From contig JAENYX010000017.1 in assembly GCA_016841565.1 (NCBI GenBank), forward strand, positions 1 through 52,097: 52,097 nt of DNA, in the 5' to 3' direction. The notes beneath the pieces were generated by a model that was given only the letters and a program-made list of their open reading frames with translations, had not been told where the DNA came from and ran no database searches. This DNA is from Clostridium thermobutyricum (lineage in GTDB: Bacteria; Bacillota; Clostridia; Ch29). Shown in pieces: positions 1-6,709 of the stretch. Within the stretch, counting starts at the first letter, position 1, and the number at the start of each line of letters is the position of its first letter. The translations under genes were made by a program, and so were the position numbers.

Positions 1-364
1 CGGTTATTCCATACCGGTAGCTGTAATCCTGAAGCTTGCAGTTACCTGCCTTTTCACAGGTCAGACAATTGTATGGGTGGTTGGCCCACATAAGTCTTAA
101 TATCTCTTTTCTTGCTTCTACTACACTGGGGCTTTCTGTATATACCACCATGCCCTCTCCCACTGGAGTTGAACAGGACGTTACAAGGCTCCTTGCTTTC
201 TCAACCTCCACTACACACATCCTGCATGCACCGTCGGGTTTTAACCGGGGGTCATGGCACAGAGTTGGCACATCAATACCCAGGCTGATGGCAGCATTCA
301 GTATTGTTGTACCCTCGGGTACCTGAACATTGACGCCATTAATGGTAAGATTTATCATCTTCAT
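1..364 (-). CDS. N-terminal part of formate dehydrogenase alpha-type (NuoG-like) 2Fe-2S protein, cut by window edge
   Basis: Partial gene: the start is in the window and the rest lies before position 1. Translated from the ATG at 364, which follows a good AAAGGAG site 8 nt away. About 121 residues are visible. They begin with a plant-ferredoxin-type 2Fe-2S domain containing the PTLCHDPRLKPDGACRMC motif and a later single Cys. An NCLTCEKAGNCKLQDYSYRYG stretch follows, which binds a further Fe-S cluster in this superfamily. HydA-type hydrogenases usually have a VRSGNCELQ form at this point, whereas the EKAGxCKLQDYxYRYG form is what I associate with clostridial formate dehydrogenase alpha subunits, so a Mo/W formate dehydrogenase is my first choice. 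A NuoG-like diaphorase subunit or a second hydrogenase are alternatives. It follows hydC, the 2Fe-2S gene and hydB in the same direction, suggesting an NAD(P)- and ferredoxin-coupled formate dehydrogenase. The 138 bp before it hold a small hairpin (445-463). Confidence 0.7.
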   Translation of the reverse strand, partial: MKMINLTINGVNVQVPEGTTILNAAISLGIDVPTLCHDPRLKPDGACRMCVVEVEKARSLVTSCSTPVGEGMVVYTESPSVVEARKEILRLMWANHPYNCLTCEKAGNCKLQDYSYRYGIT

Positions 365-502
365 ACCGTTTACTCCTTTCCTAAGCATAATAAACACTCA
401 ATATGGTAATGTGCTTTACCTTTACCTCGTTATAATGCGGTAATCAATTGCTATTGGCAATTGCACATTGTTTGATTTAGTCTGCCTTAATACTAAACTG
501 TG

Positions 503-2296
503 CTATTTCCTGGTTATGGCACCAAACGGACATTTCTCCTGACAGGTCCCGCATTTGATACACTGTTCCGCATTTATTGTATACGGTGTCTTTGGCTTGC
601 CCGATATACAATTGGCAGGACAGTTCTTGGCGCATATGCCGCAACCTTTACACTTGTCTTCATCAATGACATACTGCAATAGGGCCGTGCACACACCGGC
701 AGGACATTTCTTGTCATTTATATGAGCCTCATATTCATGCCTGAAATACCTAAGTGTTGACAGTATGGGGTTGGGCGCAGTCTGTCCCAGAGCACACAAC
801 GCCGATGCTTTTATATTTTTTGCAAGGCTTTCCAGCTTGTCAATATCCTCCATTTCACCTTTTCCCTCAGTTATCCTTTCAAGTATCTCCAGCATCCTCC
901 TGGTACCTTCCCTGCAAGCGGTGCATTTACCGCAGGATTCATCGCAGGTGAAATCCAGGAAGAACCTGGCGATATCAACCATACAGTTATCCTCGTCCAT
1001 TACTATCATTCCGCCCGAGCCCATCATAGAACCTATCTGAACCAGGGTGTCATATTCTATGGGCGTATCTATACACTCTGCAGGTATACACCCTCCGGAG
1101 GGCCCTCCGGTCTGTACCGCCTTAAATTCCTTCCCGTTGGGGCAGCCGCCGCCAATCTCATATATTACCTCCCGTACGGTTGTTCCCATTGGTATTTCCA
1201 CAAGGCCGGTATTGTTTATCTTGCCTCCCAGTGCAAATACCTTGGTGCCCTTGCTTCTTTCGGTACCTATACCTGCAAACCAGTCTCCGCCCTTTAATAT
1301 TATCTGGCAGATGTTGGCGTAGGTCTCAACATTGTTTAGTATTGTAGGCTTTTGCCACAGACCCTTGACCGCCGGGAATGGTGGCCTTGGCCTGGGTTCG
1401 CCTCTTTTACCTTCAATGGAGTTTAACAGTGCAGTTTCCTCGCCGCACACAAAGGCACCGGCGCCTATCTTCAGGTCTATATCAAAGTTAAATCCCGTAC
1501 CCAGTATATTGTTGCCCAGTACTCCGTATTCCCTTGCCTGGTCTATGGCTATCTGAAGCCTTTTTACTGCTATGGGATATTCAGCCCTTACATATATATA
1601 ACCCTGATCCGAGCCTATGGCATAGCCTGCTATCGACATTGCCTCCAGTACCGCATGGGGATCACCTTCCAGTACGCTCCTGTCCATAAAAGCACCCGGG
1701 TCCCCTTCGTCGGCGTTACAGCATACATATTTCTTGTCGTCCTTTGAATTGTACGCAAACTGCCACTTCATACCGGTGGGGAAACCGGCTCCGCCTCTTC
1801 CCCTTAAGCCTGATTTCTTTATCTCTTCTATTACCTGCTCAGGGGTCATTTCTGTAAGAACCTTTGTAATAGCCTTGTAACCGTCCATGGCTATATATTC
1901 ATCAATGTTCTCGGGGTCTATTACCCCGCAGTTCCTAAGAGCTACCCGCAACTGCTTCTTGTAAAAATCTACCTGGTTTAAAGACTTGATACTGTCCTTT
2001 TCAACGGATTCTTCATAGAGAAGGCGTTTTACTATCCTCCCCTTTATAAGGTGCTCCTTTACTATCTCCTCTACGTCCTTTTCTTCAACTTTCTTATAAA
2101 AGGCTCCCTCGGGATAGACTATTACCACCGGACCCATCTCGCACAGCCCGAAGCATCCCGTTCTAACCACCTTTACTTCCCGCTCAAGCCCTTCTTCCTT
2201 GATAAGTCTGTTAAATTCGTTTGCTACAATATTTGACCCTGAGGAAGTACAGCCTGTGCCTGCACAAATCAGTACATGGGAACGAAATATATCCAT
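503..2296 (-). CDS. hydB: HydB/NuoF-like flavin and Fe-S subunit, copy 1 (formate dehydrogenase-side module)
   Basis: 597 aa, the usual length for the beta subunit of electron-bifurcating hydrogenases. Domain order: a thioredoxin-like 2Fe-2S domain (CAGTGCTSSGS near residue 12 and TGCFGLC near 47); the NuoF-type FMN/NAD(H) core (GLRGRGGAGFPTGMKW near 165, CCNADEGDPGAF, GAGAFVCGEETALLNSIEG); the ESCGKCTACREG cluster motif near 452; and a C-terminal double [4Fe-4S] ferredoxin (CKGCGICAKNCP and CIKCGTCQEKCP). In this family the FMN domain splits electrons between NAD(P)H and ferredoxin. It follows hydC and the small 2Fe-2S gene and precedes the formate dehydrogenase-like gene, so it probably serves as its diaphorase. 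Residues 1 to about 458 are identical to the second copy at 6710-8503. All 17 amino-acid differences lie after that point. The core motif reads CTACREG, where CTPCRxG is the common form. Confidence 0.95.
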   Translation of the reverse strand: MDIFRSHVLICAGTGCTSSGSNIVANEFNRLIKEEGLEREVKVVRTGCFGLCEMGPVVIVYPEGAFYKKVEEKDVEEIVKEHLIKGRIVKRLLYEESVEKDSIKSLNQVDFYKKQLRVALRNCGVIDPENIDEYIAMDGYKAITKVLTEMTPEQVIEEIKKSGLRGRGGAGFPTGMKWQFAYNSKDDKKYVCCNADEGDPGAFMDRSVLEGDPHAVLEAMSIAGYAIGSDQGYIYVRAEYPIAVKRLQIAIDQAREYGVLGNNILGTGFNFDIDLKIGAGAFVCGEETALLNSIEGKRGEPRPRPPFPAVKGLWQKPTILNNVETYANICQIILKGGDWFAGIGTERSKGTKVFALGGKINNTGLVEIPMGTTVREVIYEIGGGCPNGKEFKAVQTGGPSGGCIPAECIDTPIEYDTLVQIGSMMGSGGMIVMDEDNCMVDIARFFLDFTCDESCGKCTACREGTRRMLEILERITEGKGEMEDIDKLESLAKNIKASALCALGQTAPNPILSTLRYFRHEYEAHINDKKCPAGVCTALLQYVIDEDKCKGCGICAKNCPANCISGKPKTPYTINAEQCIKCGTCQEKCPFGAITRK

Positions 2297-2335
2297 GTGT
2301 TTACCCTCCCTCTACATTCTCTACATTCCAAAACT

Positions 2336-2704
2336 CTATTTATCTACACTTCCTATGGTATACTCTTTAACGACTTTTCCGTTTACGATATGCTCTGCTA
2401 TAACCTTGGCAACCTTATCGGGCGTCATTCTGACATAGGTTACCTTTTCTTCGCCAGGCTTATAAACCTCAGCAATAGGCTCGTACTCGCATACTCCTAT
2501 ACACCCTGTCTGGGACACTACCACATCCTGCAGTTTCCTTTTATTTACTTCTTCTACAAAGGATAAAAGGACCGGCCTGGCTCCGGCTGCTATACCACAG
2601 GTAGCCATCCCCACAACAATCCTTGTACCCTTCCTTTCCTTACGGATATTTATCTTTTCCAGCGTTTTATTCCTTATTTCCTCCAATTCCTGGATTGTCT
2701 TCAC
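2336..2704 (-). CDS. Small thioredoxin-like [2Fe-2S] ferredoxin-domain protein of hydrogenase operon, copy 1
   Basis: 122 aa. After an N-terminal basic helix (residues 1-30, rich in K/R/E) comes a thioredoxin-like 2Fe-2S domain with Cys residues in MATCGIAAG and QTGCIGVCEYEPIAEV, the same fold as the N-terminus of HydB and the C-terminus of HydC. It presumably carries one [2Fe-2S] cluster and passes electrons within the HydABC-type complex. Such a gene between hydC and hydB is common in clostridial hydrogenase operons, but its exact role is not settled. It lies 90 bp after hydC and 39 bp before hydB. The protein is identical to that at 8543-8911. Confidence 0.85.
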   Translation of the reverse strand: MKTIQELEEIRNKTLEKINIRKERKGTRIVVGMATCGIAAGARPVLLSFVEEVNKRKLQDVVVSQTGCIGVCEYEPIAEVYKPGEEKVTYVRMTPDKVAKVIAEHIVNGKVVKEYTIGSVDK

Positions 2705-2794
2705 AATTTACACCCCCATCTTATTTGTTTGCATATCCATCAAAGGCATTTCTGACAACAAACAAACCTTCCGTATTCTATCAGCAAACGCTGA

Positions 2795-3286
2795 CTACTT
2801 ATACTGTTTAAGAATATCCGGAATTTTATCTACCGTTAGCCTGCCGTATACATTGTCGTCTATCATCATTACCGGTGCCAGTCCGCATGCCCCCAGGCAT
2901 CTGGTGGCTTCCAGGGTGAATTTTAAATCCTCGGTTGTATCGCCCACATCAATACCAAGCTCTTCTTTCACTTTCTCCAGTATGCTCTTTGCTCCCTTTA
3001 CGTAGCAGGCGGTACCCATGCAAAGGCCTATGGTATGCTCTCCCTTTGGTTTTAGTGTAAACTGTGCATAAAATGTCGAAACTCCGTAAATCTCCTGAAG
3101 GGAGACATTCATTCCTTCAGCAATGAACTTTTGTACTTCCAGAGGCAGATACCCGAAAATATCCTGGGCTTTCTGCAGCACGGGAATTAGTGATCCTCTC
3201 TTTTCCCTGTACTCGTCAATTATCTCCTTCAGTTTGTCAAAGTTCTCCGGTACGTCCACTGGATCCCGAACCTCTTTTACTGCCAT
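2795..3286 (-). CDS. hydC: HydC/NuoE-like [2Fe-2S] subunit, copy 1
   Basis: 163 aa, normal for the gamma subunit. It has an N-terminal helical bundle followed by a thioredoxin-like 2Fe-2S domain with CMGTACYVKGA (near residue 90) and TRCLGACGLAPVMMID (near 130), the four-Cys pattern of NuoE. It transfers electrons between the HydB flavin core and its partner. The ATG at 3286 is preceded by GGGAGG with 6 nt spacing. A longer frame starting at 3301 would place its start inside that ribosome-binding site, and copy 2 lacks it, so the shorter start is preferred. First gene of the downstream module. An extended -10-like TGTTAGAAT lies about 60 nt upstream (3340-3348). Identical in protein to 9002-9493. 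Confidence 0.95.
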   Translation of the reverse strand: MAVKEVRDPVDVPENFDKLKEIIDEYREKRGSLIPVLQKAQDIFGYLPLEVQKFIAEGMNVSLQEIYGVSTFYAQFTLKPKGEHTIGLCMGTACYVKGAKSILEKVKEELGIDVGDTTEDLKFTLEATRCLGACGLAPVMMIDDNVYGRLTVDKIPDILKQYK

Positions 3287-3301
3287 TGGTTTCCCTCCCA
3301 T

Positions 3302-3828
3302 TACTCCATGTTTGTTATTTATCTATCAATCCTGATTCAATTCTAACATATAATTTAAAAAAAATATAGATATATTCAAAAAAAATAGGTATATATAAGT
3401 GATTCTTTGGAAATACTACATAAATTATTAAATAAAAACAGAACTATTTATATGGCCTATAATCCAGACCGATGCAAATTCATGCAATCGGTTAACAGCA
3501 AGCCCTCACTTTCCGGATATAAACTGCCGGCTTCAGTCTGATATTGCCATCCATGTCATAGCTTTATAAAGGCCCGCTTTATATGCTGTAACGGACATGC
3601 AGGGTATAAAACGTTTGTTATTTATCAATCAATACTATTTTAACATAACATTTATGTACAAGTTATTGTTTTCTAATAATACTTGTTTTCCATTTATCAA
3701 GCAAAAGCTGATTTGTAATCGGCTTGGTATAGTTATTTTCAACAAAATCCTTCAAAAAACAAAAAACACTAAAAAAGTGTTTTTTGTTTAGTAATATGCC
3801 CGGAAACTGATAAGCCGGCTCAGAGCAA
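3302..3828. other. Intergenic region between ECF S-component gene and hydC copy 1
   Basis: No gene is supported in this 527 bp AT-rich stretch. On the right, 3761-3786 is an A/T-rich hairpin (AAAAACACT/AGTGTTTTT) followed by T-runs in both directions, a probable terminator after the ECF gene. At 3468-3492 there is a second hairpin (ACCGATGCA/TGCAATCGGT with one bulge), and at 3565-3582 a short ATAAAG/CTTTAT hairpin. A weak extended -10 (TGTTAGAAT on the minus strand, 3340-3348) may drive hydC copy 1. I looked for a second Moco aptamer here and found no GCCTCCC or GGAAAGAAG signature. Confidence 0.5.
3761..3786 (-). terminator. Probable bidirectional terminator after ECF S-component gene
   Basis: Nine-base arms AAAAACACT and AGTGTTTTT separated by a five-base loop, with further T residues beyond the hairpin on either strand. 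It lies about 43 nt beyond the ECF S-component stop codon. The stem is A/T-rich and thus weak, but the T-runs are long. Confidence 0.6.
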
Positions 3829-4344
3829 TTATATTTTTCCCGTATCTGTCAAAACCTTCAAAATAAGAGAGGCCAAAAACCCTCCGGCCACAGCCGTTAT
3901 GAATTGAGGCCAACTAAACATCATACTCATCATTTTTGCTGCCGGTACAGGTACTATTAATGCATTAATGAAGACCTTTATCATCAAATAAAGGGCTACA
4001 GCTTTTAAAAAAGATGAAAGACCTATCGCTGTCCATTTGCTTTTCGCGTACCATCGGCCATATATTATTACCAGTATCAAGTTACCCACTGAGACTATGG
4101 GTATCAGCCATACAAACGCAATGTGCTGCTGCATAAAGGCTATTATTGGAGCAATAATACTTATAATTATGCCCCCCCATACTCCCACAACCACAGAAGA
4201 TACAGCAAGAGATGCATTTACCAGACTTCCTATTATAAGAGTTGAGCCTAATCCCGGAAGTGCAATCAAAGGCCTCAGCATCTGGCATACAACTGTCACA
4301 GCAAGCAGCAGTGCCGTTCTTGTTACAAATTTTATGTTATTCAT
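3829..4344 (-). CDS. ECF-type transporter S component (hydrogenase-linked)
   Basis: 171 aa, very hydrophobic, with about five or six membrane helices. The start (residues 5-60, alternating hydrophobic helix and short polar loops with RPLIALPGLGSTLIIGSLVNA) is typical of the small substrate-binding S components of energy-coupling-factor vitamin or metal transporters. No substrate can be read from the sequence. It sits 31 bp after the TM1266-like gene and is presumably co-transcribed with it. An S component next to this regulator recurs in clostridial hydrogenase loci in my recollection, which suggests uptake of something needed for hydrogenase assembly or regulation, but that is inference. No ECF ATPase or T component is in the window, so it would rely on a shared module elsewhere. 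Confidence 0.75.
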   Translation of the reverse strand: MNNIKFVTRTALLLAVTVVCQMLRPLIALPGLGSTLIIGSLVNASLAVSSVVVGVWGGIIISIIAPIIAFMQQHIAFVWLIPIVSVGNLILVIIYGRWYAKSKWTAIGLSSFLKAVALYLMIKVFINALIVPVPAAKMMSMMFSWPQFITAVAGGFLASLILKVLTDTGKI

Positions 4345-4375
4345 TGATAAAACCGACCCCCTTATTAAAAGTTAT

Positions 4376-4630
4376 TTATATTTCTTTCTTAGAAATTGAT
4401 GTTCTGATATTTACATTCTTTAAATTACCAAGCTTCCCGGTAAGACTGTTTATCTGGTCCAATGTCCCCAAAACTGTAATGGCAATAACCGATATATCTT
4501 CTTTTTCGAAAGGGATACCCATACGCCCTTTAATTATTTCCTTAAATTCTGAGACTATATTATTAAACTGTGACTGTATCTCACGGGGCTCCTCCAGTAT
4601 GGCCCCTATGACCGCAATACGCTTATTCAT
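4376..4630 (-). CDS. TM1266-family putative iron-only hydrogenase system regulator
   Basis: 84 aa ferredoxin-like/ACT-type fold. It opens with KRIAVIGAILEEPREIQSQFN and continues with a middle KGRMGIPFEKEDISVIAI and a C-terminal beta strand, the pattern of the small TM1266 family found beside [FeFe] hydrogenase genes. The fold resembles the ligand-binding domain of NikR, but there is no DNA-binding part, so it may be a metal or effector sensor acting through a partner. The start has a strong GGAGGAAACC site. It lies 308 bp downstream of hydA, behind a terminator hairpin, so its expression could be lower than or separate from that of the hydrogenase genes. Confidence 0.82.
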   Translation of the reverse strand: MNKRIAVIGAILEEPREIQSQFNNIVSEFKEIIKGRMGIPFEKEDISVIAITVLGTLDQINSLTGKLGNLKNVNIRTSISKKEI

Positions 4631-4721
4631 GGTTTCCTCCTGAATACTTAAGTTTTTCGGCTGACAGCCTTTCCATATACGGATGTTTGAACCATAACTC
4701 CGTTATTGTTAATATATACTT

Positions 4722-4750
4722 ATAAATAAAAACTTCCGCCGAAACGGAAG
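4722..4750 (-). terminator. Intrinsic terminator/attenuator between hydA and the TM1266-like gene
   Basis: Reading on the minus strand, CTTCCG-TTTCGG-CGGAAG forms a six-pair stem followed directly by TTTTTATTTAT. It lies about 190 nt after the hydA stop and about 90 nt before the start of the TM1266-like gene, so it either ends the hydCBA transcript or attenuates readthrough. Confidence 0.75.
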
Positions 4751-4761
4751 CTAGGAAACAA

Positions 4762-4830
4762 AATGATTGCCCTAATTCCCTTTCGGGTTAGATATACCTT
4801 TCCCGTCAGGTACAAGCCATATCCTGCTAA
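4762..4830 (-). ncRNA. Candidate structured leader RNA ahead of terminator (unrecognised)
   Basis: On the minus strand this stretch folds by eye into two neighbouring hairpins. The first has GATA and TACC pairing with GGTA and TATC around a ten-base loop, with a seven-base bulge (TGGCTTG) on one side. The second is CTAA-CCC-GAAA-GGG-AA-TTAG with a GNRA-type tetraloop. It ends about a dozen bases before the stem of the terminator at 4722-4750. The arrangement (structured RNA, terminator, small regulator plus transporter gene) is that of a riboswitch, but I do not recognise the class and no ligand can be named. Confidence 0.35.
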
Positions 4831-4938
4831 CAAATAATTCAAGAAAATATCTCAAACCATTTGAAACTGCCTTAAGGCCATGTCGGATTGACTTTTTTTC
4901 TTTTTAAGCTATGCATCAGATTATTACTTACAGGTTAT

Positions 4939-6681
4939 CTATACTATTTTCTCCCTCTTAGTATAGTGTGTATGAAGCAGCTCATGGGCCTTATGACTGT
5001 TTGGCTCTTTAAAGTATTCCTCATAGATCTTTTTAATCATGGGATTTTCATGGGATTTTCTAAAGGGCATATCCTTATCCTCTTCATATATAGCTCTGGC
5101 CCTGGCAACCTTAGGATCGATCTCCATCCTGGTCTTCGCGTCTACTATTGGTTGACCTCCACCGTTGAGGCAGCCCCCTGGACAGGCCATCACTTCGATG
5201 AAGTGATATTCCTTTTCTCCCGATAATATTTTGTCCATCAGCTTTCTGGCATTGCCGGTACCGTGGGCTACTGCAACCTTAACTTCCAAGTCTCCCACCA
5301 TAACAGCTGCTTCCTTTACTCCTTCAATGCCTCTTACTCCGTTAAAATCAATACTGTCAAGTGTCTTACCGGTAACCAGCTCATATACCGTCCTCAACGC
5401 GGCTTCCATTACTCCCCCTGTGGCTCCGAATATTACTCCTGCACCTGTGGATTGGCCAAGGGGATTATCGAAAACTTCGTCCTCCAGTTTGGCAAAATCT
5501 ATATTTGCCTGCTTTATCATGCTTGCGAATTCCCTTGTAGTTATAACAACGTCAACGTCCGGATATCCGTTCTTACTGAACTCAGGCCTTTGGGCTTCAA
5601 ATTTTTTGGCAGTACACGGCATCACCGATATCGTACAAATCTTCCCGGGGTCAATACTGTTCTTTTCGGCAAAATATGATTTTATGACCGAACCCATCAT
5701 CTGCTGCGGGGATTTGCATGTGGACACATTATCAAGAAGCTCTGGAAAGTTGTGCTCACAGAACTTTATCCATCCCGGACTGCAAGAGGTTATCAAAGGA
5801 AGCTTCCCTCCGTTTTTCACCCTGTTTAGCAGTTCCATGCCCTCCTCCATTATTGTAAGGTCTGCAGTAAAGTCGGTGTCAAATATCCTGTCAAATCCAA
5901 GTCTCCTGGCTGCTGCCGCCATTTTCCCGGTAGCCCTTGTACCTATTGGCATTCCGAATTCTTCCCCAATAGCCACCCTGACCGCAGGCGCTGTCTGTAA
6001 TACCACATATTTTTCAGGGTCGGAAAGGGCTTCCCATACTCTGTCGGTATCATCCTTTTCCCTTAAAGCGCCCACCGGGCAATTCACTATGCATTGACCA
6101 CAGTTGATACAATTAACCTCGCTTATACTCCTTTCAAAAGCAGGTTTTATCATTGTGCCGAAACCTCTGTCTGTTGCACCTATGGCATGTACTGTCTGTA
6201 TGTTACCACACACACTTTCGCATCTCCTGCAGAGTATGCATTTATTGGCGTCTCTGACAATGGAAGGCGATTTTTCATCAAGTTCATACTCAATGTTATT
6301 CCCTTTAAATCTTATTTCTTTAACGCCAAGATCCTTAGCCAGCTTTTGGAGTTCACAATTTCCACTTCTCACACAGGTATTGCAGTCTCCATTGTGGTTG
6401 GACAAAATAAGCTCAAGATTTGCCTTTCTTGCTTCCCTGACCCGTTTTGTATTTGTATATACAACCATACCCTCCGATACCGGAATTACACACGCCGCTT
6501 GCAGGCTTTTGGCCTTCTCGACTTCAACCAGGCACATCCTGCAGGCGCCAATCTCATTTATCCCTTCCAAATAACACAGGGTCGGTATGTCAATATTAAC
6601 ACTTCGAGCCGCTTTGAGAATTGTATAGTCTTTTGGGACTTCCACTCTTATTCGGTCAATTGTAAGTGTTACTTTTTCCAT
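4939..6681 (-). CDS. hydA: [FeFe] hydrogenase catalytic subunit of bifurcating HydABC
   Basis: 580 aa. An N-terminal plant-type 2Fe-2S domain (Cys36, 47, 50, 64) is followed by a His-ligated cluster motif (His96, Cys100, 103, 109), two [4Fe-4S] ferredoxin motifs (CILCRRCESVCG and CINCGQCIVNCP) and the H-cluster domain. The H-cluster motifs are TSCSPGW (L1), MPCTAKKFE (L2) and MACPGGCLNGGGQP (L3). It reduces protons or oxidises H2 and, with HydB and HydC, couples this to NAD(H) and ferredoxin in the cytoplasm. The second Cys of the common TSCCP form of L1, a proton-relay residue in the well-studied enzymes, is Ser here. The gene begins 28 bp after hydB copy 2 with a GGAAGGAG site. No H-cluster maturase genes (hydE, hydF, hydG) are in the window. 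Confidence 0.97.
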   Translation of the reverse strand: MEKVTLTIDRIRVEVPKDYTILKAARSVNIDIPTLCYLEGINEIGACRMCLVEVEKAKSLQAACVIPVSEGMVVYTNTKRVREARKANLELILSNHNGDCNTCVRSGNCELQKLAKDLGVKEIRFKGNNIEYELDEKSPSIVRDANKCILCRRCESVCGNIQTVHAIGATDRGFGTMIKPAFERSISEVNCINCGQCIVNCPVGALREKDDTDRVWEALSDPEKYVVLQTAPAVRVAIGEEFGMPIGTRATGKMAAAARRLGFDRIFDTDFTADLTIMEEGMELLNRVKNGGKLPLITSCSPGWIKFCEHNFPELLDNVSTCKSPQQMMGSVIKSYFAEKNSIDPGKICTISVMPCTAKKFEAQRPEFSKNGYPDVDVVITTREFASMIKQANIDFAKLEDEVFDNPLGQSTGAGVIFGATGGVMEAALRTVYELVTGKTLDSIDFNGVRGIEGVKEAAVMVGDLEVKVAVAHGTGNARKLMDKILSGEKEYHFIEVMACPGGCLNGGGQPIVDAKTRMEIDPKVARARAIYEEDKDMPFRKSHENPMIKKIYEEYFKEPNSHKAHELLHTHYTKREKIV

Positions 6682-6709
6682 ATCCTACACTCCTTCCATT
6701 AACATATGG

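Larger units (their letters stand above)
924..3298. repeat. Large direct repeat, copy A (2375 bp, apparently identical to 7131-9505)
   Basis: Every position compared between this segment and the one 6207 bp further right is the same. The block runs from codon ~458 of hydB, through the 2Fe-2S gene and both spacers, to 12 nt before the hydC start codon. The last mismatch on the left is 923/7130 (G versus A on the plus strand) and the first on the right is 3299/9506 (C versus T). Outside the block the flanks diverge at once: the rest of hydB differs at many silent and non-silent sites, and the sequence upstream of hydC is unrelated. Identity at silent sites and in spacers means recent copying, not selection on protein sequence. 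Confidence 0.92.

Noticed and set aside
3400..3620. Possible third Moco riboswitch before hydC copy 1
   Set aside because: Hairpins are present but the GCCTCCC, CTTCGAGTC and GGAAAGAAG blocks are absent, and the likely promoter lies downstream of this stretch.
5231..6097. Long open frame (288 codons) on the plus strand
   Set aside because: It lies antisense to hydA, whose protein has all family motifs. The frame is a shadow with Ser/Thr/Ile-rich composition and no ribosome-binding site.
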